Source: Synoicihabitans lomoniglobus (GTDB taxonomy: Bacteria > Verrucomicrobiota > Verrucomicrobiia > Opitutales > Opitutaceae). From it: a DNA stretch of 64,000 nucleotides. Every line of letters begins with the position of its first letter. Position 1 is the first letter of the stretch. Position numbers and translations under genes: made by a program. The stretch lies in contig NZ_CP119075.1 of assembly GCF_029023725.1 (NCBI RefSeq), positions 2,661,501 to 2,725,500 on the forward strand, given 5' to 3'. The notes under the pieces are model-generated. The model made no database searches. It saw only the letters and a list, made by a program, of their open reading frames with translations, and had not been told where the DNA came from. This document shows, one piece after another, positions 42,152 to 50,579 of the stretch.

Positions 42152-42490
42152 TTAGAACGGCCGTTGGTAGACCATCACCAGCGCGATAAACACGAGCGCC
42201 AGGATAATGCCCATGAAAAGCCCGGCTTTATCGCGCTTGCGGTAGCCGATCCCCATCAAGGCGCTCAGCCCGAGCCAACAGACGATCTTAACGATCGCCC
42301 AGCCCGGGAATCCGTAGGACAGCTTGGACAGCAGCCCGAAGCCGCTGACCAGCATGAGCACACTGGCGATACCGGAAAATATCATCACCTTCTTGCGCGT
42401 ATCCGCGGCGCCAGCGAAACCGTAAAACGTGCCGCCCGTGAGGACGACGAGAGAAAGAAGGTGGAGGATATGATAGAACGTCGGCGACAT
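42152..42490 (-). CDS. Small four-helix membrane protein, unknown
   Basis: The 112-residue protein has four hydrophobic helices (about 5-25, 34-55, 62-82 and 89-108) and short charged loops (AADTRKKVM, RKRDKAG). It begins SPTFYHILHLLSLVVLTGGTFYGF, with two His in the first helix. From memory it resembles uncharacterised membrane proteins of Opitutaceae, and the layout is faintly like SirB-type proteins. No enzymatic motif. It lies 16 bases upstream of the polymerase gene in the same direction, so they may be co-transcribed, though the roles seem unrelated. Confidence 0.7.
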   Translation of the reverse strand: MSPTFYHILHLLSLVVLTGGTFYGFAGAADTRKKVMIFSGIASVLMLVSGFGLLSKLSYGFPGWAIVKIVCWLGLSALMGIGYRKRDKAGLFMGIILALVFIALVMVYQRPF

Positions 42491-42689
42491 AGGAAAAAAA
42501 TTACACCCCGCACTGTGCCGTATGCCAAAAGGCTCAGGACCTTTTTAGGTTAAGGTGGGCACCTTCCGCAGCAGTTTCAGCCTTCCGATTTACGGCCCGG
42601 CATCGACCACCACGTTACGGTTCCCGAAGTATCTCAAAGGCAAAGAGCAGTATAAAGGCACCTCGAACACGGCAGGGTGTCGGACGAAC

Positions 42690-42710
42690 GTAGGCTGCGC
42701 GGCCTGCTCG
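42690..42710 (+). repeat. Degenerate REP-like element
   Basis: GTAGGCTGCGCGGCCTGCTCG keeps the head GTAGGCTGCG of the 26658 variant, but the palindrome has decayed. It lies in the 233-base gap between two divided leftward genes. Confidence 0.35.
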
Positions 42711-42723
42711 TCAAATGCTAAGC

Positions 42724-43224
42724 TCAATCGGTTTTACCGCCGGGGCCAAGCTGCGGTGCCCGGCGACGCACCAATCCGCGGGCGCTCCACCCAAGTAAGC
42801 CGATGGTTCCGATGGCGGCGCAAAACGGCGAGGTCAAACCCACCCCGAGGATGAGCAGAAACACCGATTGGCAGAGCAGAATCAGATCCAACGGCGTGCG
42901 CGCACCGGAACTCCGCTGCGCGACCACCAAAAGCACGAATGCCGCCGCCCCCAAGCTCAGCGACCCCCATTCAAACCGGCGCACCAAATCCGCTTTGCCT
43001 TCGTCCTGCATCAGCCACGCCAACACGGCGAAAAGGACCTGGTTGAACACCGCCAGACTCGCCAACAATCCGACGATCAACTCGGGAGTAACCGGAAAGT
43101 TGCCGTCTTCCGTGCGCACGCGCTCCGCCAAGGCGCATCCAGCGCAGCAATACACGGACTCCGCTGGTTTCACCGTCCGGACTTTGAACGGCAGTCCACA
43201 GTAGTGACAGGAGGCGGATTCCAT
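42724..43224 (-). CDS. Membrane protein with N-terminal heavy-metal ATPase-type metal-binding domain
   Basis: The 166-residue protein starts ESASCHYCGLPFKVR and has VYCCAGCALAER (about 26-37): the CxxCGLP...CCxGC pattern of the metal-binding region at the start of some copper-exporting ATPases (CcoI-type). Instead of an ATPase it continues with four hydrophobic helices (about 50-150). It may hand metal to an ATPase or be a regulator of metal supply. ATG 43224 sits just before the first Cys pair; the longer upstream frame has no similarity. Its 5' neighbour is the DUF2017-like gene, 23 bases away. Confidence 0.75.
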   Translation of the reverse strand: MESASCHYCGLPFKVRTVKPAESVYCCAGCALAERVRTEDGNFPVTPELIVGLLASLAVFNQVLFAVLAWLMQDEGKADLVRRFEWGSLSLGAAAFVLLVVAQRSSGARTPLDLILLCQSVFLLILGVGLTSPFCAAIGTIGLLGWSARGLVRRRAPQLGPGGKTD

Positions 43225-43247
43225 GGGAACGGGACGGGCCAACGGGC

Positions 43248-43706
43248 TCAGTCGGCTTCCGAGGGTTCGAGATGCTCGATCACCAACTCCTGGACGGTCG
43301 CCAGAAACAGGTAACACATGAAGGCACGACGATCGACTTCCTCAAGATCGTCGAGGTCGACATCGCCACTTTCGAGAATGTCATCGCTGACTTCATCAAG
43401 AAAACGATCGCGCAGACGCAGGCGCACCGCCGCGCAGGCCCGCAGGATGGCGTCGGCATTGTCCTCGTCGAAGTTGACGACGCCCGAGGCAAAGAAATCC
43501 GAGTCGAACAACGCCAGCAGCGCGGACACGTCGCCGTTTTGATCGGCCACCAATTCCGTGCGCCAATCGTCGCGCAGTTCCTCCGCGACCTGCTCCAGCG
43601 GCAACGGCGCGGCCAACTCGTCATCCAGGGTATCGGCGGCGGATTTGATGACGTCGAGCAGCGGGGCCACGACGGCAAGACTCAGCTTGACCTCAATCCG
43701 TTTCAT
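43248..43706 (-). CDS. DUF2017-like acidic protein coupled to clpS
   Basis: The 152-residue protein is strongly acidic (DSDFFASGVVNFDEDNADAI and DILESGDVDLDDLEEVDRR). It begins KRIEVKLSLAVVAPLLDVIKSAAD and would be mainly helical. It lies directly after clpS and overlaps it by 14 bases. In Actinobacteria, clpS is followed by a DUF2017 gene of like size and acidity; I place this gene in or near that family on position and composition, which is suggestive only. It may assist ClpS/ClpP substrate handling. Confidence 0.6.
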   Translation of the reverse strand: MKRIEVKLSLAVVAPLLDVIKSAADTLDDELAAPLPLEQVAEELRDDWRTELVADQNGDVSALLALFDSDFFASGVVNFDEDNADAILRACAAVRLRLRDRFLDEVSDDILESGDVDLDDLEEVDRRAFMCYLFLATVQELVIEHLEPSEAD

Positions 43707-43998
43707 TGCGCTCCAAGATGGCGGTGAGATGCCAGTGCTGCAGCACGAAGGCGTAGTGCTCAGCCTGCTCCCGCAGTCCGCACCAAACGATCGAGCGCCC
43801 TTGCTCGTGCACCTCGAGCATGTGCTTGCGCGCGGTGTTCTCGTTGAAGCCGAAAACTTTGCGAAATACCAACACGACGTAGCTCATGAGATTCACCGGA
43901 TCGTTCAACACCACCACTTTCCAAGGACCCACCAATGCTTCGGACTCCTCCGTTTCGACGGTGGGGGCGGGCGCGGTCTGAGCTTGGTCTACTGTCAT
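43693..43998 (-). CDS. clpS: ATP-dependent Clp protease adaptor ClpS
   Basis: The 101-residue adaptor hands N-degron proteins to ClpA/ClpC-ClpP. WKVVVLNDPVNLMSYVVLVF (26-45) is the signature, with the NDP-N block that forms the pocket for the N-terminal residue, followed by AEHYAFVLQHWHLTAILE. The length and order match the family. The first 20 residues are flexible (Ala/Thr/Pro/Glu), the part that enters the Clp chaperone. The start is an ATG at 43998; the proS gene lies further left of it in the sense of transcription upstream after a 76-base gap. Confidence 0.93.
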   Translation of the reverse strand: MTVDQAQTAPAPTVETEESEALVGPWKVVVLNDPVNLMSYVVLVFRKVFGFNENTARKHMLEVHEQGRSIVWCGLREQAEHYAFVLQHWHLTAILERNETD

Positions 43999-44074
43999 AT
44001 TTGAAGGGAAGCAGGGCTTCGAGGCGGCACGTTAGCCGCCCCTCCGCCCTGGTCAATATCTCCGCCGCAATTCG

Positions 44075-45838
44075 TTAGGCCGAGGCAGGTTGCTCCACGA
44101 GTGCAGCGATGCGACTGGCGGCTTCGGCCACCGGGATTTGCACCACCTCCGACTCGTGACGCCATTTGACCTCGACGACTCCGTTCTTCAAGCCGCGACC
44201 GCCGATAGTGATGCGCAACGGCACGCCGATGAGGTCAGCATCCTTGAACTTCACGCCCGGCCGTTCATCACGGTCGTCGATGAGGATGTCCGCCCCGGCG
44301 AGCTCGGCCGCCACGCCAAGCGTTTTGGCCAGGGTGGCCGCTTCTTCCATGGCCGGGTCGAGCAATACGATGAGCACCTGGAACGGCGCGACCGCCCAGG
44401 GCCAGATGATGCCGTCCTTGTCGTGACTTTGCTCGATGACCGCCTGCATGGTGCGACTGATGCCGATGCCGTAACAACCCATCACCATCGGATGGGACTG
44501 CTTCTGGTCGTCCACGTAGGTCGCTGCGAAGCACTCGGAGTATTTGGTGCCGAGTTTGAAAATGTGGCCCACTTCGATGCCACGGCGACTCTTGAGCGGC
44601 GCGCCGCAAGTCGGGCACGGTTCGCCCGCCTTCACCGTGCGGAAGTCGCCCCACCCCGTGATGGCAAGGTCGCGCGTGACATTGACGTTGCGCAGGTGGA
44701 AGCCGTCTTCGTTGGCGCCGGTCGTGCCGTTGCCAACGAGTTTGATCGCTTCATCGGCGAAGACGCCGGCGAGCTGATCGGCCGCCTTGAGCGTGTCTTT
44801 GACGGCGCCGAGGCTGCCGGGTTTGGCACCCATGAGCGGAGTGATTTCGTCGGGCGTGGCGGGGCGCACCAACGTAAATCCGAGCGTGCCGAGTTTGGCT
44901 TCTTCGAGGTCGTCGCAACCACGCAACAGCACCAAAAACGGCTTGTCGTCGCCAATGTAGACGAGGGTTTTGAACTGCTCGTCGGCAGGGATGTTGTGCG
45001 GCTCACGGGCGAGGCCTTTGATCGTGGTCACGCCGGGTGTGGCAAATTTTTCGATCTCACCGATGGGCTCCGCCACCACGAAATCAGTTGCGACGAGTCC
45101 GCTGGTGGCTTTCTCGCGGTTGGCGGCGTAACCGCTCTCTTCGCAATAGATGACGTCGTCATCCCCCACCTCGGCGGGCACCATGAACTCGTGGGAAAAG
45201 CTGCCGCCCATGACGCCGGTATCGGCCTCCACGGCGATGGCGAGCACGCCCACGCGTTTGAAGAACGCTTCGTAGGCCGCCTTCATTTTGTGGTAAGCCT
45301 TGATCGCCCCCTCGTCATCGGCGTCGAACGAATACGCATCCATCATGACGAACTCGCGCGCCCGCATGAGGCCGTAGCGTGGCCGGATCTCGTTACGGAA
45401 CTTGGTGGCGATTTGGTAAAAGCTCTTCGGCAGGTCGCGGTAGCTGCTCACCTCGGCTTTGACCAATGGGGTGATGACCTCCTCGTGAGTAGGACCCAGC
45501 ACGAACTCGGGTTCGGCGCCGGCCTTCTTGCCGCTGCCCGCGTGATCAGCGCGAAACATGATTTCGCGAGCGGCGTTCCAGCGCGGACCTTTTTCCCAAT
45601 TCTCGGCCGGGTGGACGTGCGGCATCCACAGCTCCACGGAGCCACCGCGATCGATCTCTTCGCGGCAAATTTGGGTGATCTTCTGCATGACGCGCAGTCC
45701 GATCGGCATATAGGTATAGAGGCCGCCGCTCAATTTGCGGACCAAACCAGCCCGCACCAGCAATTGGTGTGAAGCGATCTCGGCGTCGGCCGGGCTTTCC
45801 TTGAGCGTAGGGATATAAAACTCGGACCAGAACTTCAT
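44075..45838 (-). CDS. proS: Proline--tRNA ligase
   Basis: The 587-residue class II aminoacyl-tRNA synthetase charges tRNA-Pro. It starts MKFWSEFYIPTLKESPADAE with the class II motif 1 region GLYTYMPIGLRVMQKI, motif 2 FRNEIRPRYGLMRAREFVMMD (about 155-175) and motif 3 GIGISRTMQAVIEQ. The editing insertion domain of bacterial-type ProRS lies between motifs 2 and 3 (about 230-400), with the CxxC-like FKLG...GTKYSEC region later. Length fits the bacterial form. ATG 45838 gives the normal N-terminus; the in-frame codons before it are unlike the family. Confidence 0.95.
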   Translation of the reverse strand: MKFWSEFYIPTLKESPADAEIASHQLLVRAGLVRKLSGGLYTYMPIGLRVMQKITQICREEIDRGGSVELWMPHVHPAENWEKGPRWNAAREIMFRADHAGSGKKAGAEPEFVLGPTHEEVITPLVKAEVSSYRDLPKSFYQIATKFRNEIRPRYGLMRAREFVMMDAYSFDADDEGAIKAYHKMKAAYEAFFKRVGVLAIAVEADTGVMGGSFSHEFMVPAEVGDDDVIYCEESGYAANREKATSGLVATDFVVAEPIGEIEKFATPGVTTIKGLAREPHNIPADEQFKTLVYIGDDKPFLVLLRGCDDLEEAKLGTLGFTLVRPATPDEITPLMGAKPGSLGAVKDTLKAADQLAGVFADEAIKLVGNGTTGANEDGFHLRNVNVTRDLAITGWGDFRTVKAGEPCPTCGAPLKSRRGIEVGHIFKLGTKYSECFAATYVDDQKQSHPMVMGCYGIGISRTMQAVIEQSHDKDGIIWPWAVAPFQVLIVLLDPAMEEAATLAKTLGVAAELAGADILIDDRDERPGVKFKDADLIGVPLRITIGGRGLKNGVVEVKWRHESEVVQIPVAEAASRIAALVEQPASA

Positions 45839-45957
45839 AAAAAAGGTGAACAGAGCACCGCCCCCCTCCCCCGGCAATCGTAATTACTCGGTTCGAATTG
45901 AGCTAAGAACAGCTGCAAGGTCGACCGCCGTCCCGGTTCAAACGCGCCCGAGTATAC

Positions 45958-45976
45958 TTTAACCAATAAGGTTAAA
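45958..45976. promoter_or_regulatory. Inverted repeat between proS and xseB
   Basis: TTTAACC-AATAA-GGTTAAA is a perfect 7-bp inverted repeat in the 220-base gap between two divergent genes, about 120 bases before proS and 83 before xseB. The AT-rich arms and place suggest an operator or a promoter element. Confidence 0.45.
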
Positions 45977-46058
45977 CCAAGACTGACGTCTTGAGGGTGA
46001 AAACGAAGTCGCAAAGATTGCATTGAAATGACTCTCTGCGGGGGCATGTTCGGCCCCT

Positions 46059-46310
46059 ATGACGAAGACCAAGGCGGTCGAACCTTCCTTTGAGGAGGCC
46101 CTCGAAAAACTCGAAAACATCGTTGACGCGATGGAAGGTGGCGACGTGCCCTTGGCCGAGCTGCTCGCGAAGTTCGAAGAAGGCACCAAACTGTTGCAGC
46201 AATGCGAAAGCCGCCTCAAAAACGCCGAAATCAAGATCGAACAACTTAAACAACAAAAGGATGGCAAAGTGAGCTTTGTCGCCTTCGACACCACGGAATC
46301 CAGCGACTAA
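46059..46310 (+). CDS. xseB: Exodeoxyribonuclease VII small subunit
   Basis: The 83-residue protein matches XseB: SFEEALEKLENIVDAMEGGDVPLAELLAKFEEG (about 10-42) forms the coiled hairpin that binds the large subunit, followed by LLQQCESRLKNAEIKIEQL. The enzyme trims single-stranded DNA ends in repair. The large subunit gene xseA is not in the window. The dxs gene follows after 31 bases, an arrangement (xseB-dxs, often with ispA) that is common in bacteria, here without ispA. Confidence 0.93.
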   Translation: MTKTKAVEPSFEEALEKLENIVDAMEGGDVPLAELLAKFEEGTKLLQQCESRLKNAEIKIEQLKQQKDGKVSFVAFDTTESSD

Positions 46311-46341
46311 CCGCTGCTTTCGTTCGTTTTAAAGCCACTAC

Positions 46342-48288
46342 ATGAGTCCTCACGCCGAACCCGCGGCCCCGTTTTCCGACACTCCGTTGTTGCCCTCGAT
46401 CAAAGGGCCGGCCGATGTCAAAGCCCTGCCTGCCGCCGCCCTGCCCCAACTGGCGCAGGAAATCCGCGACGAGATCATTGATGTCACTTCCGTCAATGGT
46501 GGCCACGTAGGTCCCAATCTCGGCGTGGTCGAGCTGTGCATCGGCTTGCATCGGGTGTTCTCGACGCCGACCGACCAGTTCGTCTTCGACGTTGCCCACC
46601 AAGGCTACGTGCACAAGCTGCTCACCGGCCGCTCGGGCGAGTTCTTCCGCGGTCTACGCAAGACCGAAGGAGCGAGCGGCTTCCTCTACCGTGCGGAGAG
46701 CAAGCACGACGCGTTCGGTGCCGGGCACGCCGGCACCGCGCTCAGTGCCGCGCTCGGCATGGCCACCGCCCGTGATCTCAAAGGAACCGACGAACACGTC
46801 GTGGCTGTTTGCGGCGACGCCGCCTTTACCTGCGGAGTGACCCTCGAGGCGTTGAACAACGTCGTGGCTTCGACCAAGCGGCTCATCGTCATTCTCAACG
46901 ATAATGAGTGGTCGATCGCCCGCAATGTCGGCGCGATCGCGCATTACCTGAACCGGCTTTCGACCAACCCGACTTACAACAAGATCCACCACGACCTGGA
47001 GCGCTTTTTCACCAGCCTACCCGGCGGCAATGAAATGCACCGGCTCTATTCCAAATGGAAACGGGAGACGAAAGACTTCTTCATGGAGTCCTCGTTGTTC
47101 GAGAAATTCGGACTGCGCTACGTCGGCCCCATCGACGGACATGACCAGGAGGAACTCATCAAGAACCTCGAGTTCGCCAAGGAATGCGACCAGCCGATCC
47201 TGCTGCATGTCATCACCAAAAAAGGCCGCGGCTTGCCCGCCGCCCTGAAGTCACCCGAGAAATTCCACGGCGCCAGCCCTTACGACCCGGCGACCGGTGA
47301 AAGCACCGCCGCGAAAGGAACGGCTCCCAACTATCAAGACGTCATGGGGCAGGCGCTGACGCGCTTCGCCCTCGCCGACTCCCGCGTGGTCGGTATCACC
47401 GGGGCCATGCCGGCCGGCACAGGTTTGACCCATCTCGAAAAAGGCTGCCCGCGACAGTTTTTCGATGTTGGCATCGCTGAAGAGCACGCCGTGTTATTTG
47501 CCGCCGGACTCGCGACCAAAGGACTGCGACCGGTGTGTGCGATTTACTCCACCTTCCTGCAACGCGGCTACGACCAGATCATCCACGATGTCGCGCTGCA
47601 AAACCTGCCCGTGACCTTCTGTATGGACCGCGCCGGTCTCTCGGCCAATGACGGTCCGACCCATCACGGATTGTTCGACATCGCCTATCTGCGTTGCGTG
47701 CCCGGCGTCACCGTCATGCAGCCCAAGGACGAGGACGAACTCGTCGATATGTTGCACACCTGCCTGCAACTTGAGGGACCCGGCTTCATTCGCTATCCGC
47801 GCGGCGCCGGCCAAGGGGTCGCCATTAAAGAGACGCCCGCAACCTTGCCCATCGGCAAAGCCGAAGTCGTGCGCGATGGCCAAGACATCATGATCTGGGC
47901 GCTTGGCCCCATGGTGCAGGAAGCGCTGGAACTCGCGACGCGACTCGAAACCGATGACGGGCTGTCCGTCGGCGTGGTCAACGCGCGCTTCGCCAAACCT
48001 CTCGATCGCGATCTGCTGATCGAGCAGGCCAAAACCGTTTCCATGATCGTGACGATGGAAGATCACGTTGTGACGGGCGGATTCGGCACGGCCGTATTGG
48101 AAGCATTGCAGGAGGCTCATCTCTCCACGGCCATCGAGCGCATCGGCTGGCCGGACAACTTTGTCGAGCATGGCAGCACCGTGGAAATCCTGCGAGCGGC
48201 TCACGGCCTCGCTCCGGACGATATCCGGCACCGCGTTATCCAGCGCTGGCAACGGCGCCATTCCATCCCGATCGAGGCCGACGCTTAA
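46342..48288 (+). CDS. dxs: 1-deoxy-D-xylulose-5-phosphate synthase
   Basis: The 648-residue enzyme joins pyruvate and glyceraldehyde-3-phosphate as the first step of the MEP isoprenoid path, using thiamine diphosphate. GHVGPNLGVVELCIGLHRVF (about 54-73) holds the first His, GDAAFTCGVTLEALNN with NDNEWSI (about 152-195) is the cofactor and metal site, FDVGIAEEHAVLFAAGLATK (about 374-393) carries the catalytic Glu, and GPTHHGLFDIAYLRCVPG the substrate loop. It supplies the polyprenyl carrier for the glycan regions. It forms a likely operon with xseB and ends 7 bases from a convergent acyltransferase gene. Confidence 0.95.
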   Translation: MSPHAEPAAPFSDTPLLPSIKGPADVKALPAAALPQLAQEIRDEIIDVTSVNGGHVGPNLGVVELCIGLHRVFSTPTDQFVFDVAHQGYVHKLLTGRSGEFFRGLRKTEGASGFLYRAESKHDAFGAGHAGTALSAALGMATARDLKGTDEHVVAVCGDAAFTCGVTLEALNNVVASTKRLIVILNDNEWSIARNVGAIAHYLNRLSTNPTYNKIHHDLERFFTSLPGGNEMHRLYSKWKRETKDFFMESSLFEKFGLRYVGPIDGHDQEELIKNLEFAKECDQPILLHVITKKGRGLPAALKSPEKFHGASPYDPATGESTAAKGTAPNYQDVMGQALTRFALADSRVVGITGAMPAGTGLTHLEKGCPRQFFDVGIAEEHAVLFAAGLATKGLRPVCAIYSTFLQRGYDQIIHDVALQNLPVTFCMDRAGLSANDGPTHHGLFDIAYLRCVPGVTVMQPKDEDELVDMLHTCLQLEGPGFIRYPRGAGQGVAIKETPATLPIGKAEVVRDGQDIMIWALGPMVQEALELATRLETDDGLSVGVVNARFAKPLDRDLLIEQAKTVSMIVTMEDHVVTGGFGTAVLEALQEAHLSTAIERIGWPDNFVEHGSTVEILRAAHGLAPDDIRHRVIQRWQRRHSIPIEADA

Positions 48289-48295
48289 CTCGAAT

Positions 48296-49354
48296 CTAAC
48301 GCTCCGACACTCGAACCGCTCGGGCCCAGCGATGAGAGGGTGCTTCGATAAACCGGTAGAACAATTGGGCCACGGCCATCGAAAACGCAATGGCAGTAAT
48401 CATCGCGAGCAATTCGATCCACCAAGCGTTCCCCAATCGATGCGACAGATTGACTACACGTCCGCCGATGGGCACATGGACCAGATAGAGCGAATAGGAA
48501 ATGTGGCCTACGTTCACCAAAATCGCGGACCGGAAATCCTTCGCGATCACAATCGCTAACATCGTGACCACCGAAACAAGATAACTGGTGAGATTGATTG
48601 AAGACCATGCTTCCGTTTCGGTCACCACACTCCACCCGAGGTTCCGCGTTTGAATCAAAAAGGCAATCAGGATATAGCCGCCCAACGCCGACCGGCCCAG
48701 CAACGACTTACTTCGCATGTAGAGGGCGATGCCCAAACCAAAGATCGGTCCATACGAGGTCACCCACTCAATGTCAGGCGAAACGAAGGCCATAAACGCC
48801 CATGCCAATAAAGTCGCATACCGAACCACAAATGTCTGATGGCGAAACAGCGGTATCGATAGACCGATCAACACATAAAACTGGGCCTCAATGGCCAATG
48901 TCCATGAAACCACCAAAATCCACGGTTGGTTCGCCACACCCGCCGTCAGCGTAAAATTAACCAGATAGTCGAATGGGGAAATCGAAGGAGCGTTGCCTTG
49001 AAAGCCCGGGACCCAACTCGACCCATACCAAAGCGCTACCGTGAATATGACAGCCACCACGTAAACGGGATAGAGACGAAGGAAGCGCCGATGCAGAAAG
49101 TGCCGATACTCGATACCTGAAACGATCTTACCGTGCAGCGACAACGGGATGACATACCCTGAGATTACAAAGAACGCGTAGACTCCGAGATACCCGTGCG
49201 AAAACAACGTTCCAATCAGAGGCCATCGGGACAGATGCTCGCCTTGCAAATGAAACAAACAAACGGCGAGCGCCGCCAAACCTCGAAGCACATCTAGAAT
49301 ATCCAACCGCGACCTCGAATGAAGACTGGCTGAGGCGGAATTTGCGGTCGTCAT
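48296..49354 (-). CDS. Membrane acyltransferase, AT3 family
   Basis: The 352-residue protein has about 10 hydrophobic helices. The family blocks are LDILDVLRGLAALAVCLFHL (18-37, with R and the active His), GYLGVYAFFVISGYVIPLS (about 54-72, with F-x-I-S-G) and RRFLRLYPVYVVAVIF. WTLAIEAQFYVLIGLSIPLF (about 150-170) carries the conserved E. Such enzymes O-acetylate cell-surface glycans or lipids from a cytoplasmic acyl donor. It is separate from the two glycan regions but could act on the same product. ATG 49354 was taken over a TTG just before. Confidence 0.93.
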   Translation of the reverse strand: MTTANSASASLHSRSRLDILDVLRGLAALAVCLFHLQGEHLSRWPLIGTLFSHGYLGVYAFFVISGYVIPLSLHGKIVSGIEYRHFLHRRFLRLYPVYVVAVIFTVALWYGSSWVPGFQGNAPSISPFDYLVNFTLTAGVANQPWILVVSWTLAIEAQFYVLIGLSIPLFRHQTFVVRYATLLAWAFMAFVSPDIEWVTSYGPIFGLGIALYMRSKSLLGRSALGGYILIAFLIQTRNLGWSVVTETEAWSSINLTSYLVSVVTMLAIVIAKDFRSAILVNVGHISYSLYLVHVPIGGRVVNLSHRLGNAWWIELLAMITAIAFSMAVAQLFYRFIEAPSHRWARAVRVSER

Positions 49355-49452
49355 CAAAATAGGCTTACAAACTTGCGAGGCGGATCCGCCATCGAAGTGC
49401 TTTCTGGCCCGTCTCGAAGTAACTTAACCATCCCCCCAAAAATCGAGTTAAA

Positions 49453-49526
49453 TGGTGCGCCGAGCGGGAATCGAACCCGCCTCTCAAGCTTGGGAAGCTC
49501 ACATTCTACCGATGAACTACCGGCGC
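49453..49526 (-). tRNA. tRNA-Gly with anticodon CCC
   Basis: Seventy-four bases including an encoded CCA. The acceptor stem is GCGCCGG against TCGGCGC (last pair G-T), discriminator A. The anticodon loop is TTCCCAA, with the CCC anticodon at 34-36 closed by TGAGC/GCTTG (first two pairs wobble). The T arm has GGCGGGTTCGATTCCCGC with the TTCGA loop. This tRNA reads GGG codons, which are few in the genes here, so it is one of two or more glycine tRNAs. Confidence 0.93.
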
Positions 49527-49582
49527 ATTTCAACCGATCGAGGCGCATTGGAAGTGATCCACTGCGCCGCCGCAATCTCGAA

Positions 49583-50182
49583 CTAGGAATAGGTGCGACG
49601 TCCGTCGAGCGCACTTTTCAATGTGACGGAATCGGCATAGAGCACCCCGCCTCCACTGGGCAGACCGAAGCCGATGCGACTCACCGCGATTTCGGCGTCG
49701 TCAGGCATCAATTCGTCAGTGAGAAAGTGACACGTCGCCTCGCCCTCCACGTCGTTGGACAAGGCGAGAATCAACTCGCGAACCTCGCCCGATCTCATGC
49801 GCTCCCCGAGACTGGTGAAGTTGAGGTGCTCCGGCCCGACTCCGTGAATCGGAGACAGCTTGCCGTGCAACACGTGGTATCCACCTCGATACGCGCCGCT
49901 TCGTTCGAGGGCGACGAGATCCGGAACCTGCTCCACCACGCACACGACACCATGGTCGCGGTTGTCGTCCTGGCAGACCGCACAGAGCGCTTCCTCCGCC
50001 AGGTTTCCGCAGCGATCACAGCGTCGAACCGTCGACGCCGCATCCTGCAAGGCTTCGACCAAGGCGGGCAGGCGCTCCGGTTTTTCGAGCAACAGGTGCA
50101 GCGCCACGCGTTCCGCGGACCGAAAACCCAGTCCCGGGAGCTGCTTCAGCAGCTGCTGCAAATGCTCAAGCGAGGGTGTCAC
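49583..50182 (-). CDS. recR: Recombination mediator RecR
   Basis: The 199-residue protein works with RecO and RecF to load RecA on gapped DNA. It has the helix-hairpin-helix LKQLPGLGFRSAERVALHLL (12-31), the four-Cys zinc finger CDRCGNLAEEALCAVC (55-70), a Toprim domain with VCVVEQVPDLVALERSGAYRGGYHVL, and IGFGLPSGGGVLYADSVTL at the end. The start is GTG 50182. It follows ybaB by 16 bases; the usual dnaX gene upstream of ybaB is not here. Confidence 0.95.
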   Translation of the reverse strand: MTPSLEHLQQLLKQLPGLGFRSAERVALHLLLEKPERLPALVEALQDAASTVRRCDRCGNLAEEALCAVCQDDNRDHGVVCVVEQVPDLVALERSGAYRGGYHVLHGKLSPIHGVGPEHLNFTSLGERMRSGEVRELILALSNDVEGEATCHFLTDELMPDDAEIAVSRIGFGLPSGGGVLYADSVTLKSALDGRRTYS

Positions 50183-50198
50183 TTCGATCGACTCTCGC

Positions 50199-50507
50199 TC
50201 ACATGAAGCCCGGCATCTGGAAACCGGACGTCGCGGTTTTCATCTGAGCTTCATTGAAGTCCTTCGACTGCTGCGCGGCGTCCTGGACGGCGGCGAGCAA
50301 CGTTTCCGAGACGAGCGTGGGTTCCTCCTTAAGGAGTTCTGGGTCGATCTCGAGGGCGAGGAACTTGCCCGCGCCGTTGATCTTGATCTTCACGGCTCCA
50401 CCGCCGCTGGTGACATCGAGTTCCTTGGCTTCAAGTTCGGCCTGCATGGCTTCGACTTGACGCTGCATTTTCTGAGCTTGTTTGAGTAGTTTACCGACAC
50501 CGGCCAT
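50199..50507 (-). CDS. YbaB/EbfC family nucleoid-associated protein
   Basis: The 102-residue protein begins GVGKLLKQAQKMQRQVEAMQ, then the strand-forming VTSGGGAVKIKINGAGKFLALEI and LSETLLAAVQDA-like helix (ETLLAAVQDAAQQSKDF). It binds DNA as a tweezer-shaped dimer and shapes the nucleoid. It ends Gly/Phe/Met-rich (SGFQMPGFM), as most members do. Gene order ybaB-recR is conserved widely and supports both assignments. Confidence 0.95.
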   Translation of the reverse strand: MAGVGKLLKQAQKMQRQVEAMQAELEAKELDVTSGGGAVKIKINGAGKFLALEIDPELLKEEPTLVSETLLAAVQDAAQQSKDFNEAQMKTATSGFQMPGFM

Positions 50508-50579
50508 GATCGTTTTTCGTGTTAAAGGTTAAGGGGAAGAGTTTGGAAACGGCTATGGGTCGCGATCGGCCCCGGTTCT

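Noticed and set aside
42524..42560. Terminator made of AAAAGG and CCTTTTT
   Set aside because: Stem of about six weak pairs; too unstable to call.
44090..45772. 560-codon rightward open frame opposite proS
   Set aside because: A shadow of proS, which has all class II synthetase motifs.
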